From NCBI GenBank assembly GCA_046262515.1, contig JBHEMP010000140.1:1-31101 (forward strand): DNA of 31,101 bases, in the 5' to 3' direction. Positions 7,395 through 14,422 of the stretch are shown piece after piece. Source of the DNA: JAXDLW01 sp046262515. Its GTDB lineage: Bacteria; Chloroflexota; Dormibacteria; DASZGP01. The notes beneath the pieces are model-generated. The model was not told the DNA's origin. It saw only the letters and a program-made list of their open reading frames with translations, and ran no database searches. The translations under genes were made by a program, and so were the position numbers. How positions within the stretch are numbered: the first letter of the stretch is position 1; each line of letters opens with the position of its first letter.

Positions 7395-7576
7395 GTGGCG
7401 CAGGCGGGCGCCTGGGCCCTTCGGGCCACCAGGCGACTGAGCCGATTGAGCACGGGCCGAAGGGAGAACGCGTCCCGGCAGCAATGAATAATGCGCTGGA
7501 AGGCGGCCGCTCGCTGTCTGCGGTCCATCTCCTGACGCGCGACGAGGAGCGAGCCGTTGGGATCGAAGGCATTCAT
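7388..7576 (-). CDS. Small Cys-containing protein (62 aa) inside the arsenic operon
   Basis: This 62-aa ORF has its ATG at 7576 overlapping the arsM stop (ATGA). Its TAG stop at 7388 falls within the aquaporin start region, so it fills the arsM-aquaporin gap exactly. The sequence is amphipathic and basic (ARQEMDRRQRAAAFQRI), with an HCC pair near residue 33 and a C-terminal CATC, four cysteines in all. Cys pairs near the centre and at the very end could bind As(III) or another soft metal, but that is inference. I do not recognise the family. Tight coupling on both sides argues that it is translated. Confidence 0.6.
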   Translation of the reverse strand: MNAFDPNGSLLVARQEMDRRQRAAAFQRIIHCCRDAFSLRPVLNRLSRLVARRAQAPACATC

Positions 7577-8346
7577 GCTGATACCTCTGCCCTCGCGGGC
7601 TTGGTGGCACGGATCGCGGCGCTGGCGATCTTGCCCTGGAACGCCTCGGGGGCATATTCGCGGTCGACGGCGATCTCCACGCCCTCGAACCCGGCGTTGA
7701 CCATCAGGTCGCGGTAATCGTCGACCGGGATGGTGCCCGCGACGCAGCCCGCCCACTGGTCCAGCGCCCTCTTCACGGGCTCTGGAAGGACGCCGGTCGC
7801 GACCATGTCCGAGACCGCGAACCTTCCGCCCGGCCTGAGCACCCTGAATGCCTCGGCTATCACGGCGCCTTTATCTTCGGCGAGGTTGATAACGCAGTTG
7901 GAAATGACAACGTCGACGCTGGCCTCGGGAAGAGGGATCTCCTCGATGGTTCCCTTGAGGAAGGTGACATTCTCAACTCCCGCCTTTGCCTTGTTGGCAT
8001 TCGCCACGGCGAGCATCTCGTCGGTCATGTCGAGACCAAAGGCATGTCCGCCGGGTGCAACCCTGCGCGCCGACAGCAGGACGTCGAGGCCGGCGCCGCT
8101 ACCGAGGTCAAGAACCTTGTCACCCGGTTTCAGGTCGGCGAGCAGCAGGGGATTTCCGCAGCCGAGGCTGACCCTGGGGTCCATTCCCACCCTGGCGGCG
8201 TCGTCCGGGGAGTATGTGCCGGCGGCGCTTACCCCGTCAGCGGGATGGCAGCAATCGGGGCCGCAGCACGCCCCATCGGACCCCTTGGCGATGCCGAGCG
8301 CCGCCGAGGCATATCTCTGGCGTACGGCTTCTCGAATTTCTGTCAT
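7573..8346 (-). CDS. arsM: Arsenite S-adenosylmethionine methyltransferase ArsM
   Basis: ArsM methylates As(III) using SAM. The N-terminal segment carries cysteine pairs (GACCGPDCCHP), followed by the family SLGCGNPLLLADLKPGDKVLDLGSG block containing the SAM motif LDLGSGAGLD. The arsenic-binding cysteines are in VISNCVINLAEDK and DQWAGCVAGTIP, and RVLRPGGRFAVSD is the usual Rossmann methyltransferase strand. The ATG at 8346 lies 8 nt after AGGAGG (8355-8360), which is better placed than the GTG at 8352, so the protein is 257 aa. It is first in a leftward operon and divergent from arsR, with two dyads in the shared promoter. Confidence 0.95.
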   Translation of the reverse strand: MTEIREAVRQRYASAALGIAKGSDGACCGPDCCHPADGVSAAGTYSPDDAARVGMDPRVSLGCGNPLLLADLKPGDKVLDLGSGAGLDVLLSARRVAPGGHAFGLDMTDEMLAVANANKAKAGVENVTFLKGTIEEIPLPEASVDVVISNCVINLAEDKGAVIAEAFRVLRPGGRFAVSDMVATGVLPEPVKRALDQWAGCVAGTIPVDDYRDLMVNAGFEGVEIAVDREYAPEAFQGKIASAAIRATKPARAEVSA

Positions 8347-8363
8347 GGTCACTGCCTCCTAGG

Positions 8364-8381
8364 CATTGATGGATATCGATG
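8364..8381. promoter_or_regulatory. ArsR operator candidate, arsM-proximal copy
   Basis: CATTGATGGATATCGATG is an imperfect 6-6-6 inverted repeat (CATTGA / TCGATG, 5 of 6 pairs). It lies just upstream of the arsM ribosome site. It is the second copy of the dyad at 8398 and begins 34 bp from it, roughly three helical turns. Confidence 0.65.
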
Positions 8382-8397
8382 CCAGTCTATGCGCAGC

Positions 8398-8415
8398 CAT
8401 TGATGATTGTCAATG
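8398..8415. promoter_or_regulatory. ArsR operator candidate, arsR-proximal copy
   Basis: CATTGATGATTGTCAATG is a perfect 6-bp inverted repeat (CATTGA-N6-TCAATG). It overlaps the probable -35 element of arsR at 8400-8405, the place expected for an autorepressor site. AT-rich ATTGA-type dyads are the usual targets of ArsR proteins. Confidence 0.7.
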
Positions 8416-8428
8416 CGTTTGTTAGGAT
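8400..8428 (+). promoter_or_regulatory. Leaderless arsR promoter (-35 TTGATG, -10 TAGGAT)
   Basis: TTGATG at 8400-8405 and TAGGAT at 8423-8428 are separated by 17 bp. The ATG at 8435 is only 6 nt past the -10, so transcription should begin at or next to the start codon and the mRNA would be leaderless. No Shine-Dalgarno is present. Confidence 0.6.
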
Positions 8429-8434
8429 GGACCA

Positions 8435-8794
8435 ATGCGAGTGGAACTCCCCGTCCGCGAGCGCGGCATCTGCTGCGACGTTCGCCTCGATCTCGAGCCT
8501 GCCACGGTGGCGGCGGGGGTGGAACTACTCAAGGCGCTGGCGGACCCGGCGCGGCTACAGATCATCGCCGCCTTACGGGTCGCGACCGACCCAATCTGCG
8601 TGTGCGACTTCACCGCGGCCCTCGGCCTCTCCCAGGGAACAATCTCGCACCACATGGGTAAGCTTCGCCAGGCCGGCCTGGTCAGGGTCACCAAACAGGG
8701 CGTTTGGTCCTTCTACCAGCTGGACCCGGGTCTCCCGGCAGCGACCCGCCGCTTCCTCCAGGACGCCGTGTCCATCGGTTCGGTCCGGGGCTGA
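8435..8794 (+). CDS. arsR: Arsenic-responsive ArsR repressor
   Basis: A 119-aa ArsR/SmtB repressor. The metal-sensing site shows ICVCDF (the ELCVCDL-type alpha-3 motif) in the DNA-recognition region, plus an N-terminal ICCD that could add thiolate ligands. The helix-turn-helix reads LGLSQGTISHHMGKLRQAGLV, followed by a wing (TKQGVWSFYQL). It is divergent from arsM; two CATTGA-type dyads lie between them and one overlaps its own -35, indicating autoregulation and control of the arsM operon. The start is set by a leaderless promoter 6 nt upstream. Confidence 0.93.
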   Translation: MRVELPVRERGICCDVRLDLEPATVAAGVELLKALADPARLQIIAALRVATDPICVCDFTAALGLSQGTISHHMGKLRQAGLVRVTKQGVWSFYQLDPGLPAATRRFLQDAVSIGSVRG

Positions 8795-8864
8795 GCCCAA
8801 CCGGGCCAGGAGCCCACCTGCCTGAGGAGGTTTTCGCCACTGTCTTCGCGGCCACCGGACGCAG

Positions 8865-9968
8865 CTAACGCGATGTGTTGGGAAGTCCTCCCGTTACCGG
8901 GACGACGGGTGCGGACGAGGAGGCCGTGGCGACGGCGACCCCCTCTTGACCGCTCGCCAGCAGGAATCTCAGGTAGTCACCGACGGTCGTGGGATCCACC
9001 CGCAGGTCGTTGTGGTACATCCCCGGGTAGGTGCGGTTCAGTGCCCCCGCCAACCGGGGGCTGTCGCGGTCGTCACCGACCCCCGGGACCAACTGGAAGA
9101 AGGGATCCCCGTTGTCCGTCCCGTTGTAAACAGTCATCCAGCGGGTGGGTCCCGGAGCTTCACCAGCGGCGTTGAGCTGGGCCAGCCAGGGCGTCCCCGG
9201 GGCGATCTCGTCGCAGCCGTAATAGGTGGTTTCGAGCCCGCGGCATACGGTAGTCCCGTGGTTGGCACCGGCGATCATCACCGCTGCCAGCACATCCGAG
9301 CGCAACTCGGGGTGGACCAGGAGCATCTTGCGGGTGACGGTCACCCCCAGGGAATGGGCCACCATGTCCACCTGCGACGACCCGGTGTATGCCTGGACGG
9401 CGCGCACAAAGTTGTAGAGGTCGAGAACATTGGGATCGTCCGACGCGCCTTTTCCACCGCTGCAACAGAGCGCGTTCGGGTTCGCTGACCAGTATGCCTG
9501 GCTCTCAGCATCCGGTGCAGAGCGGGTGGGCATCCCCGCGTACGCGTTCTCAAGGCCGTTGTAGGAGATCGCATACATCTCCTGGTCGGTGTACCCGGCC
9601 AGGGCCTTGAACTGATCGGCGACGAGGAACCAGTTCTCGGAGTCGGCCTGGTTGCCGTGGACGAAGATCACGGGCACATGCTTGCGTGGCGCGAGGTGTT
9701 TGACGCCGCCCCACCCGCCCAGGGCGAAGCCCCACTCGCAGTCCGTCAGCCTGGGGAAGTCGGGGGCGAAGAGTGACACCGCGGGGAAGGGCATGTTGTG
9801 CCCGCTCTGCGGTTCCGCCGCGGCGATCGCCGCACAGGGGGTGGGCGCGGCGCCGGCGGTTGGTACCGACGAGTAGAGCGTGGCCAGCGAGATGGTCGCA
9901 ACGATCGCCCAGCGCAGCCTTCCCATGAGTGGGCGTGTCAGCGGCCTGTGCGAGCGCTCCAATTTCAT
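8865..9968 (-). CDS. Secreted alpha/beta-hydrolase, lipase/esterase type
   Basis: A 367-aa exported lipase-like hydrolase. Residues 1-45 are a signal peptide: basic MKLERSHRPLTRPLMGRLR, a hydrophobic core and an AGA-A cleavage site. The oxyanion strand is VPVIFVHGNQ. The nucleophile is Ser206 in VAHSLG (AxSxG instead of GxSxG), and GMYHNDLRVDP likely holds the catalytic His. Paired cysteines (CCSG, VCRG, YYGCDE) suggest disulfides, fitting secretion. The start is placed at 9968, because TACAGT lies exactly 6 nt before the ATG (leaderless) and the longer frame runs into the next gene. The C-terminus is Ala/Ser/Val-rich. The substrate is unknown. Confidence 0.85.
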   Translation of the reverse strand: MKLERSHRPLTRPLMGRLRWAIVATISLATLYSSVPTAGAAPTPCAAIAAAEPQSGHNMPFPAVSLFAPDFPRLTDCEWGFALGGWGGVKHLAPRKHVPVIFVHGNQADSENWFLVADQFKALAGYTDQEMYAISYNGLENAYAGMPTRSAPDAESQAYWSANPNALCCSGGKGASDDPNVLDLYNFVRAVQAYTGSSQVDMVAHSLGVTVTRKMLLVHPELRSDVLAAVMIAGANHGTTVCRGLETTYYGCDEIAPGTPWLAQLNAAGEAPGPTRWMTVYNGTDNGDPFFQLVPGVGDDRDSPRLAGALNRTYPGMYHNDLRVDPTTVGDYLRFLLASGQEGVAVATASSSAPVVPVTGGLPNTSR

Positions 9969-9974
9969 GGCGCT

Positions 9975-9980
9975 ACTGTA
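9975..9980 (-). promoter_or_regulatory. Leaderless -10 element for the lipase gene
   Basis: Minus-strand TACAGT ends 6 nt before the ATG at 9968. There is no Shine-Dalgarno. Same geometry as arsR. Confidence 0.5.
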
Positions 9981-10029
9981 GCGACCGGCGGCGGCGATTG
10001 TGTGAGACCTCGGGGCTGACCCGTCGCGG

Positions 10030-13000
10030 TCAACCCCCCGCGGATCCCTGCTCCGCGGACACGGCACGCATGTTGCCATTGTCCTGGTCGATTCGCGACG
10101 CGATCAGGCGGCTGACCAGTTCCATCGATTCCAGCCCCTCCTGTGAGAGCAGGACCGGGTGGTCGCTGGTGGCGCAGACATCCCCCCACACGTCTCCATT
10201 CCCCAGCACGATGGGGATCTCCGCGCGCGATTCGAAGAAGGGCCTGCCTCGCACATTGCGGCGCGTGGCCGTGCCCTCCTTCTGGATGCCCCAAACCACC
10301 TCGGCGCCGCCCGGCTGGGCATGGCGTACCACGTAGGCCTGGTCCATCCCGGTGCTGCGGCGCACCTCCACCAGAAGCGACTCAATCAAGATCGGGAGGG
10401 TCGGCTCCGCACTGACCACTTCAGCCAGCGCATCCAGCGTGCGGAAGCCCACCGACGCCAGGATCGACTTCCACGGCTGGCGGCGGCTGAGGAGCTCCGC
10501 GATCCCGGCCGCTTCCGTCGGGCGCCCGAAGAGATAGCCCTGCACCTCCTCACAGTGGTTGCGGACCAGGAACGCGAACTGCGCCGCATCCTCGACCCCT
10601 TCCGCGATCACCTGCATTCCCAGGCCATGGGCCATCGTGAGCATCGCCGCGACGATCGGAACGCTGTCCTCGGAACTGGTGATCCGTCCGACGAACGAAC
10701 GGTCGATCTTAAGGCGATCGAGGGGGAAATTCTGGAGCCGTGAAAGCATCGAGTAACCGGTCCCGAAGTCGTCGACAGCCACGCTGACGCCCATCGCCCG
10801 GACCTCCTCGAGGGCGGCGATCACCTCCTCCGTCTGGCGAACGGCCACGCTCTCGGTGAGCTCAACCTCCAGCTGCCTGGGTGGCAGCCTGGTCTCCTCG
10901 AGGATCGTTCTGACGGACTGCACAAAACCTTCACTTTCCAGGGCGCGGCCGGAAACGTTAACGGCCACCCGAAGCGCCGGCAGCCCGGCGTCGGCCCAGC
11001 CCTTTGCCTGCAGGCAGGCCTGGCGCATCACCCACCGGTCGAGTTGGATGATGAGCCCCACCTCCTCGGCCAGGGGGACGAACATATCGGGGGAGAGTCG
11101 GCCCTGTTCGGGATGATTCCAGCGCACCAGGGCCTCCGCACCGACAAGGCGGCCGGAGGCAACGTCAACCTGCGGCTGGTACTCGATCAGGAACTGCTCT
11201 TCGCGGAGGGCGGTGTGCAGTTCCTGCTCCATCGCCAGGCGGTTCATGGCGACGCGGTGGAGGCCCTGGTCAAAGAGACGGTACCGGCCCTTACCCTCGT
11301 TCTTGGCCGCGTACATGGCCACGTCGGCCATTCGCAGAAGACCCTCGGCGTCGAGCCCCTCCATCTCGCCGTGGATGGAGATGCCGAGGCTCGCCGTCAC
11401 CGCGAGGGACCGGCCGTCGAACTCGAACGGGCTTTCGAAGCTGGCCAGGATCCGCGCCGCGGTGACAATGGCGCCGCCGGCATCCGTCAGTCCCTCGACC
11501 AGTACCGCGAACTCATCGCCGCCGAGGCGCGCGGCGAAGTCCTCCGGGCGCAGTTGCTCGACCAAACGCACGGCGACAGCGCGCAGCAGTTGATCCCCGG
11601 TCTCATGACCGAGGCTGTCGTTGACCGTCTTGAAGTTGTCAAGGTCGAGCAGCATCACTCCGAAGGATTTTTCGTGGCGGCGTCCACGGGCAGCGGCGAC
11701 ATTGACCCGTTGGCGGAAATCAGCCCGGTTGCCAAGCCCCGTCAGGGAGTCGTGGTAGGCCAGGTCCTCGAGCCGAGCTCGGGTTGACTGAAGCTGCTGG
11801 CGGGTGCCCTCCAGCGCCTGCACGGAACGCAGGACCTCGCTCTGCATGGTGTTGAAGCTGTTGGCCATGGCGCTGAGTTCATCCTTCGTCTGAACCACCA
11901 CCGCCTCAAACGAGGGGTCCGCCAGCGGCTGATCAAGATGACCGACGCCCAGGCGCTCCAGCGCCCGGGTGAGGTCGGCGAGGGGCCCGACCGCGAGGTG
12001 GTCGGCCGCCGCCGCCACCTGCGAGGTCGCGTGCGCAATGGCGCCCGGAAGGATCAGGCCGACGGCGATGGTCAGCAGCGCCACGGCCACAAAGATGTCT
12101 TCGCAGGCGGTGACCAGGACCTCCTGGCCGCTGCGGCCAAGGCTGGTAACCGCCAGCAGGTAGCCAGCTCCGTCCAGCACCAGCACCGCGAGCATGGCGC
12201 CCGTCAGCTTGAGATGCAGGGACCGCACGCGCAGCGGAAGCCCGCTCCCCCGCCGGTCGGCGAGGATCCTCCAGGCGTACAGGACGGAGCCCGAGTAGGC
12301 CAGGGCGATCCCAAACAGGACCGTCGGCAGACCGAACTGTTGGAAGCCCAGGATCGTGCTGACCAGCCATACAACCGCCGCGACCACCCCCAGCTGAATG
12401 CTCCAGGTGGGCGCCCGCCAGGGGCGAAGGGTGTCCGGGGAGTTGCGTCGCAGGAGCCACACCGCGACGTTGGGCAGGGCAATCCCAAGGAGGTACGTCA
12501 GGTTTGCGGCAGCGACCACCCAGATCGGGTCGCCCGCGAGTAGGAAGATGATCGCGAAGACCGCGGTGATGATGGTGGCCACCCACGGGGCGTCGGTGCG
12601 CGATCGCAGGGCCAGGAACCGGGGAACGAGCCCGTCGTCACCCAGCTGTGAAAGCGTCCTCGAGGCGCCGGCAAGGGGCTGGAGGCTGCCATGAAACATG
12701 TTGAAGACCATGAAGGCGATCGCGGCTGAGCGCGCCCCGGCGCCAAACACGAGCGCAAAAGTGGGACCGAGGACCGCCGTCAGGTCACCCTGCAGGGTCT
12801 TGGACCCGAAGACTCCCAGCCAGACGACGGGCAGGACGATGAAATAGACGCCCGCCATCCCGGCGCTGGCCAGCATCGCCCTCGGCAGGTCGCGCACCGG
12901 GTTCTTCATTTCACCTACGTGGCAAGTGGCCGCCTCGAACGCCGGCGCCGCGAAGCCCACAAGGTACAGCCCGGCCATGAGGCTGGTGAGTCCCCCGAAT

Positions 13001-13596
13001 AGCCCTGCGAAAGGTGTCTCAAGGTGGAAGGATGTCGCCACCCTCCAGTTGACCTGGCCGCCAACGACGGGGAGCACCGCCGACAAAAAGGCGAGCGTCG
13101 CCGATATCGCGGCCACCGGCCTGGCCACCCTTGAGACCCACCTGACGCCCGCCAGGTTGACCGCTGTGAACAGGACTACGATCGCCACGGCGATGACGTT
13201 CGTGTTCACGGCAGGCATGTACCACTGGTGGAGAGCGGACGCGGAAAGGAGGGCCGTCAGCCCGCAGGTCGGAACCCATCCCCACCAGTAACAGACTCCG
13301 GTGAGGTTGGCGAGCACGGGGCTGTACGGACGGAAGGCCTCGGCGCAGCTGGCGGCGATCCCCCCGACGCGGTTGGGGTACATCAGGACCAACTCGGTCC
13401 AACCCGGTGCCGCCATCCAGCTCAACATCAGCCCGGCGATGAGCAGCGGGACCGCGGCGCTCCCCTGGGAGAGGAGAAGCGCGCCGATCAGGAAAAGGCT
13501 CTGGTTTGACCCTCCCATGGCCAGCGCCGTCACCCCGACCCAACCCAGCGTTCGCGGATGTGGGCGCGGAACCATAACCTGCGTGTCCGTCGCCAT
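10030..13596 (-). CDS. APC-type permease fused to HAMP-GGDEF-EAL and a GAF-like C-terminus
   Basis: A single 1188-aa frame. Residues about 15-450 are an amino acid/polyamine (APC) permease with about twelve hydrophobic segments (opening WVGVTALAMGGSNQSLFLIG). About 460-525 adds two more membrane segments, then a HAMP-like linker to about 585 (VGPLADLTRALERLGVGHLD) and a short coiled coil. The GGDEF domain starts at DSLTGLGNR (about 612), with intact GGDEF at 692-696 and an I-site RPED five residues before it. The EAL domain has EALVRW (E821), NVSGR, ELTES, DDFGTGYS, KIDRSF, AEGVED and QGY, so all catalytic positions look present. About 1040-1188 is GAF-like. The start at 13596 fits TAACCT 7 nt upstream. 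It probably couples solute transport or sensing to c-di-GMP turnover. Confidence 0.9.
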   Translation of the reverse strand: MATDTQVMVPRPHPRTLGWVGVTALAMGGSNQSLFLIGALLLSQGSAAVPLLIAGLMLSWMAAPGWTELVLMYPNRVGGIAASCAEAFRPYSPVLANLTGVCYWWGWVPTCGLTALLSASALHQWYMPAVNTNVIAVAIVVLFTAVNLAGVRWVSRVARPVAAISATLAFLSAVLPVVGGQVNWRVATSFHLETPFAGLFGGLTSLMAGLYLVGFAAPAFEAATCHVGEMKNPVRDLPRAMLASAGMAGVYFIVLPVVWLGVFGSKTLQGDLTAVLGPTFALVFGAGARSAAIAFMVFNMFHGSLQPLAGASRTLSQLGDDGLVPRFLALRSRTDAPWVATIITAVFAIIFLLAGDPIWVVAAANLTYLLGIALPNVAVWLLRRNSPDTLRPWRAPTWSIQLGVVAAVVWLVSTILGFQQFGLPTVLFGIALAYSGSVLYAWRILADRRGSGLPLRVRSLHLKLTGAMLAVLVLDGAGYLLAVTSLGRSGQEVLVTACEDIFVAVALLTIAVGLILPGAIAHATSQVAAAADHLAVGPLADLTRALERLGVGHLDQPLADPSFEAVVVQTKDELSAMANSFNTMQSEVLRSVQALEGTRQQLQSTRARLEDLAYHDSLTGLGNRADFRQRVNVAAARGRRHEKSFGVMLLDLDNFKTVNDSLGHETGDQLLRAVAVRLVEQLRPEDFAARLGGDEFAVLVEGLTDAGGAIVTAARILASFESPFEFDGRSLAVTASLGISIHGEMEGLDAEGLLRMADVAMYAAKNEGKGRYRLFDQGLHRVAMNRLAMEQELHTALREEQFLIEYQPQVDVASGRLVGAEALVRWNHPEQGRLSPDMFVPLAEEVGLIIQLDRWVMRQACLQAKGWADAGLPALRVAVNVSGRALESEGFVQSVRTILEETRLPPRQLEVELTESVAVRQTEEVIAALEEVRAMGVSVAVDDFGTGYSMLSRLQNFPLDRLKIDRSFVGRITSSEDSVPIVAAMLTMAHGLGMQVIAEGVEDAAQFAFLVRNHCEEVQGYLFGRPTEAAGIAELLSRRQPWKSILASVGFRTLDALAEVVSAEPTLPILIESLLVEVRRSTGMDQAYVVRHAQPGGAEVVWGIQKEGTATRRNVRGRPFFESRAEIPIVLGNGDVWGDVCATSDHPVLLSQEGLESMELVSRLIASRIDQDNGNMRAVSAEQGSAGG

Positions 13597-13603
13597 CAGC
13601 GTC

Positions 13604-13609
13604 AGGTTA
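13604..13609 (-). promoter_or_regulatory. Leaderless -10 element for the permease-GGDEF-EAL gene
   Basis: Minus-strand TAACCT ends 7 nt before the ATG at 13596. No Shine-Dalgarno is present and the -35 region is poor, consistent with need for an activator. Confidence 0.45.
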
Positions 13610-13629
13610 GTCACAGATCGTCCTGCGCC

Positions 13630-13648
13630 CTGTGACCTTCGGTCACAG
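13630..13648. promoter_or_regulatory. 19-bp dyad upstream of the permease-GGDEF-EAL promoter
   Basis: CTGTGACCTTCGGTCACAG has perfect 8-bp arms around TTC. Its centre is about 43 bp upstream of the predicted start of transcription, a classic activator position. It resembles a CRP/FNR-type TGTGA..TCACA site but with 7 rather than 6 central bases. A hairpin role in RNA is also possible. Confidence 0.5.
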
Positions 13649-13726
13649 GTGTGTGCCACGGGGGGCTACCTAATTCAAAGGTCGTACCGGACACGTGCAG
13701 CCGCTGCGTGCCGAAGATCCCCCGCA

Positions 13727-13739
13727 TTGACAACGTCAA
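13727..13739. promoter_or_regulatory. Short dyad TTGAC-N3-GTCAA
   Basis: TTGACAACGTCAA is a perfect 5-bp inverted repeat in the 222-bp gap between the PAP2 gene and the permease fusion. No matching -10 was found on either strand, so its role is open. Confidence 0.3.
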
Positions 13740-13754
13740 CTCAAGCCCGTTCTG

Positions 13755-13775
13755 GTCGCCTGCCTTAGTTAGAGT
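13755..13775 (+). promoter_or_regulatory. Second copy of the GTCGCCTG(T)CCTTAGTTA element
   Basis: GTCGCCTGCCTTAGTTAGAGT matches the 21384 copy except for one missing T and one T/G change. No plus-strand gene follows it here, so it may be a binding site rather than a promoter. Confidence 0.3.
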
Positions 13776-13818
13776 GCCCTTGGAACCATGGGACCCCGCG
13801 AGGCTGCTGGCGGTATCG

Positions 13819-14418
13819 CTAGGAACTCGCGAGTCGCTCGCTGACCGTGGAATCGACCCGGGCGATGGCCCGCCTGACAGCCGGCGCGCCGAGCACGGCC
13901 CCCGCCAGGACGCCCACCAGCGCGCCACCCGCGACATCCCCGGGGTAGTGGTCGCCCACGAATACCCGGGCGTAGCCCACCGCCGCCGCCAGCAGTATGG
14001 CCAGGGTCCCGAGACGGCGATGGATCATGAACAGAACCACCGCGATGGCCATGGCCGCTGCCACGTGGTCGCTCGGAAACGAGGCGTCAGCGGTGTGCGC
14101 GAGCAGCACGTGCACCCGTCCCGGGTGCGCGGCGAAGGGCCGCGGCCGGGTCCAGAGCAGGGAGATCACCTGGTTGACGGCCAGCGCCAGTCCGGAGGCC
14201 AGCAGGGCGGCACCCGCCCCGCACCGGTCGGGAGCGGAGCGCCGCACCAGCCCGACGCCGAACCACAGCCCAACGGCGGCGATGAAGAAGAGCTCGGACC
14301 ACCTGGCCAGGGCGACCATGGCGGCATCCAGCAGGGGCTGTGAACCCGCGGCCGCGTTGATCCAGTGCTCGAGTTGGAAGTCCACGCCCATCAACCACGC
14401 CGTCGACGCCACGCTCAT
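13819..14418 (-). CDS. PAP2-family phosphatase, undecaprenyl-pyrophosphatase-like
   Basis: A 199-aa membrane phosphatase. The three PAP2 motifs are seen: LLWTRPRPF (C1, K/RxxxxxxRP type), SFPSDH (C2, with Asp for the usual Gly of PSGH) and YARVFVGDHYPGD (C3). Hydrophobic helices separate them. It could be BcrC-like, recycling undecaprenyl pyrophosphate, or a lipid phosphatase. The ATG at 14418 begins 4 nt after the SDR stop; an internal ATG at 14391 is the alternative. It is the distal gene of the sugar-oxidation operon, to which it seems functionally unrelated. Confidence 0.82.
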   Translation of the reverse strand: MSVASTAWLMGVDFQLEHWINAAAGSQPLLDAAMVALARWSELFFIAAVGLWFGVGLVRRSAPDRCGAGAALLASGLALAVNQVISLLWTRPRPFAAHPGRVHVLLAHTADASFPSDHVAAAMAIAVVLFMIHRRLGTLAILLAAAVGYARVFVGDHYPGDVAGGALVGVLAGAVLGAPAVRRAIARVDSTVSERLASS

Positions 14419-14422
14419 GGCG

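Noticed and set aside
6640..7572. 310-codon minus-strand ORF overlapping the aquaporin gene
   Set aside because: Arg/Gly/Pro-rich translation in another frame of the aquaporin; the aquaporin frame has NPV/NPA motifs and membrane helices.
7395..7655. Extended N-terminus for the aquaporin
   Set aside because: The extra residues overlap arsM and the small ORF in another frame and are Arg/Pro-rich with no membrane signal.
13630..13648. Calling the dyad a true CRP site
   Set aside because: CRP sites have six central bases between TGTGA and TCACA; here there are seven, so only CRP-like is justified.
13630..13648. Calling the dyad a terminator for the PAP2 operon
   Set aside because: It is about 170 bp beyond the PAP2 stop and has no T-run on the relevant strand.
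13651..14343. 230-codon plus-strand ORF after the CTTAGTTA element
   Set aside because: It runs antisense through the PAP2 gene and has no recognisable domain or ribosome site.
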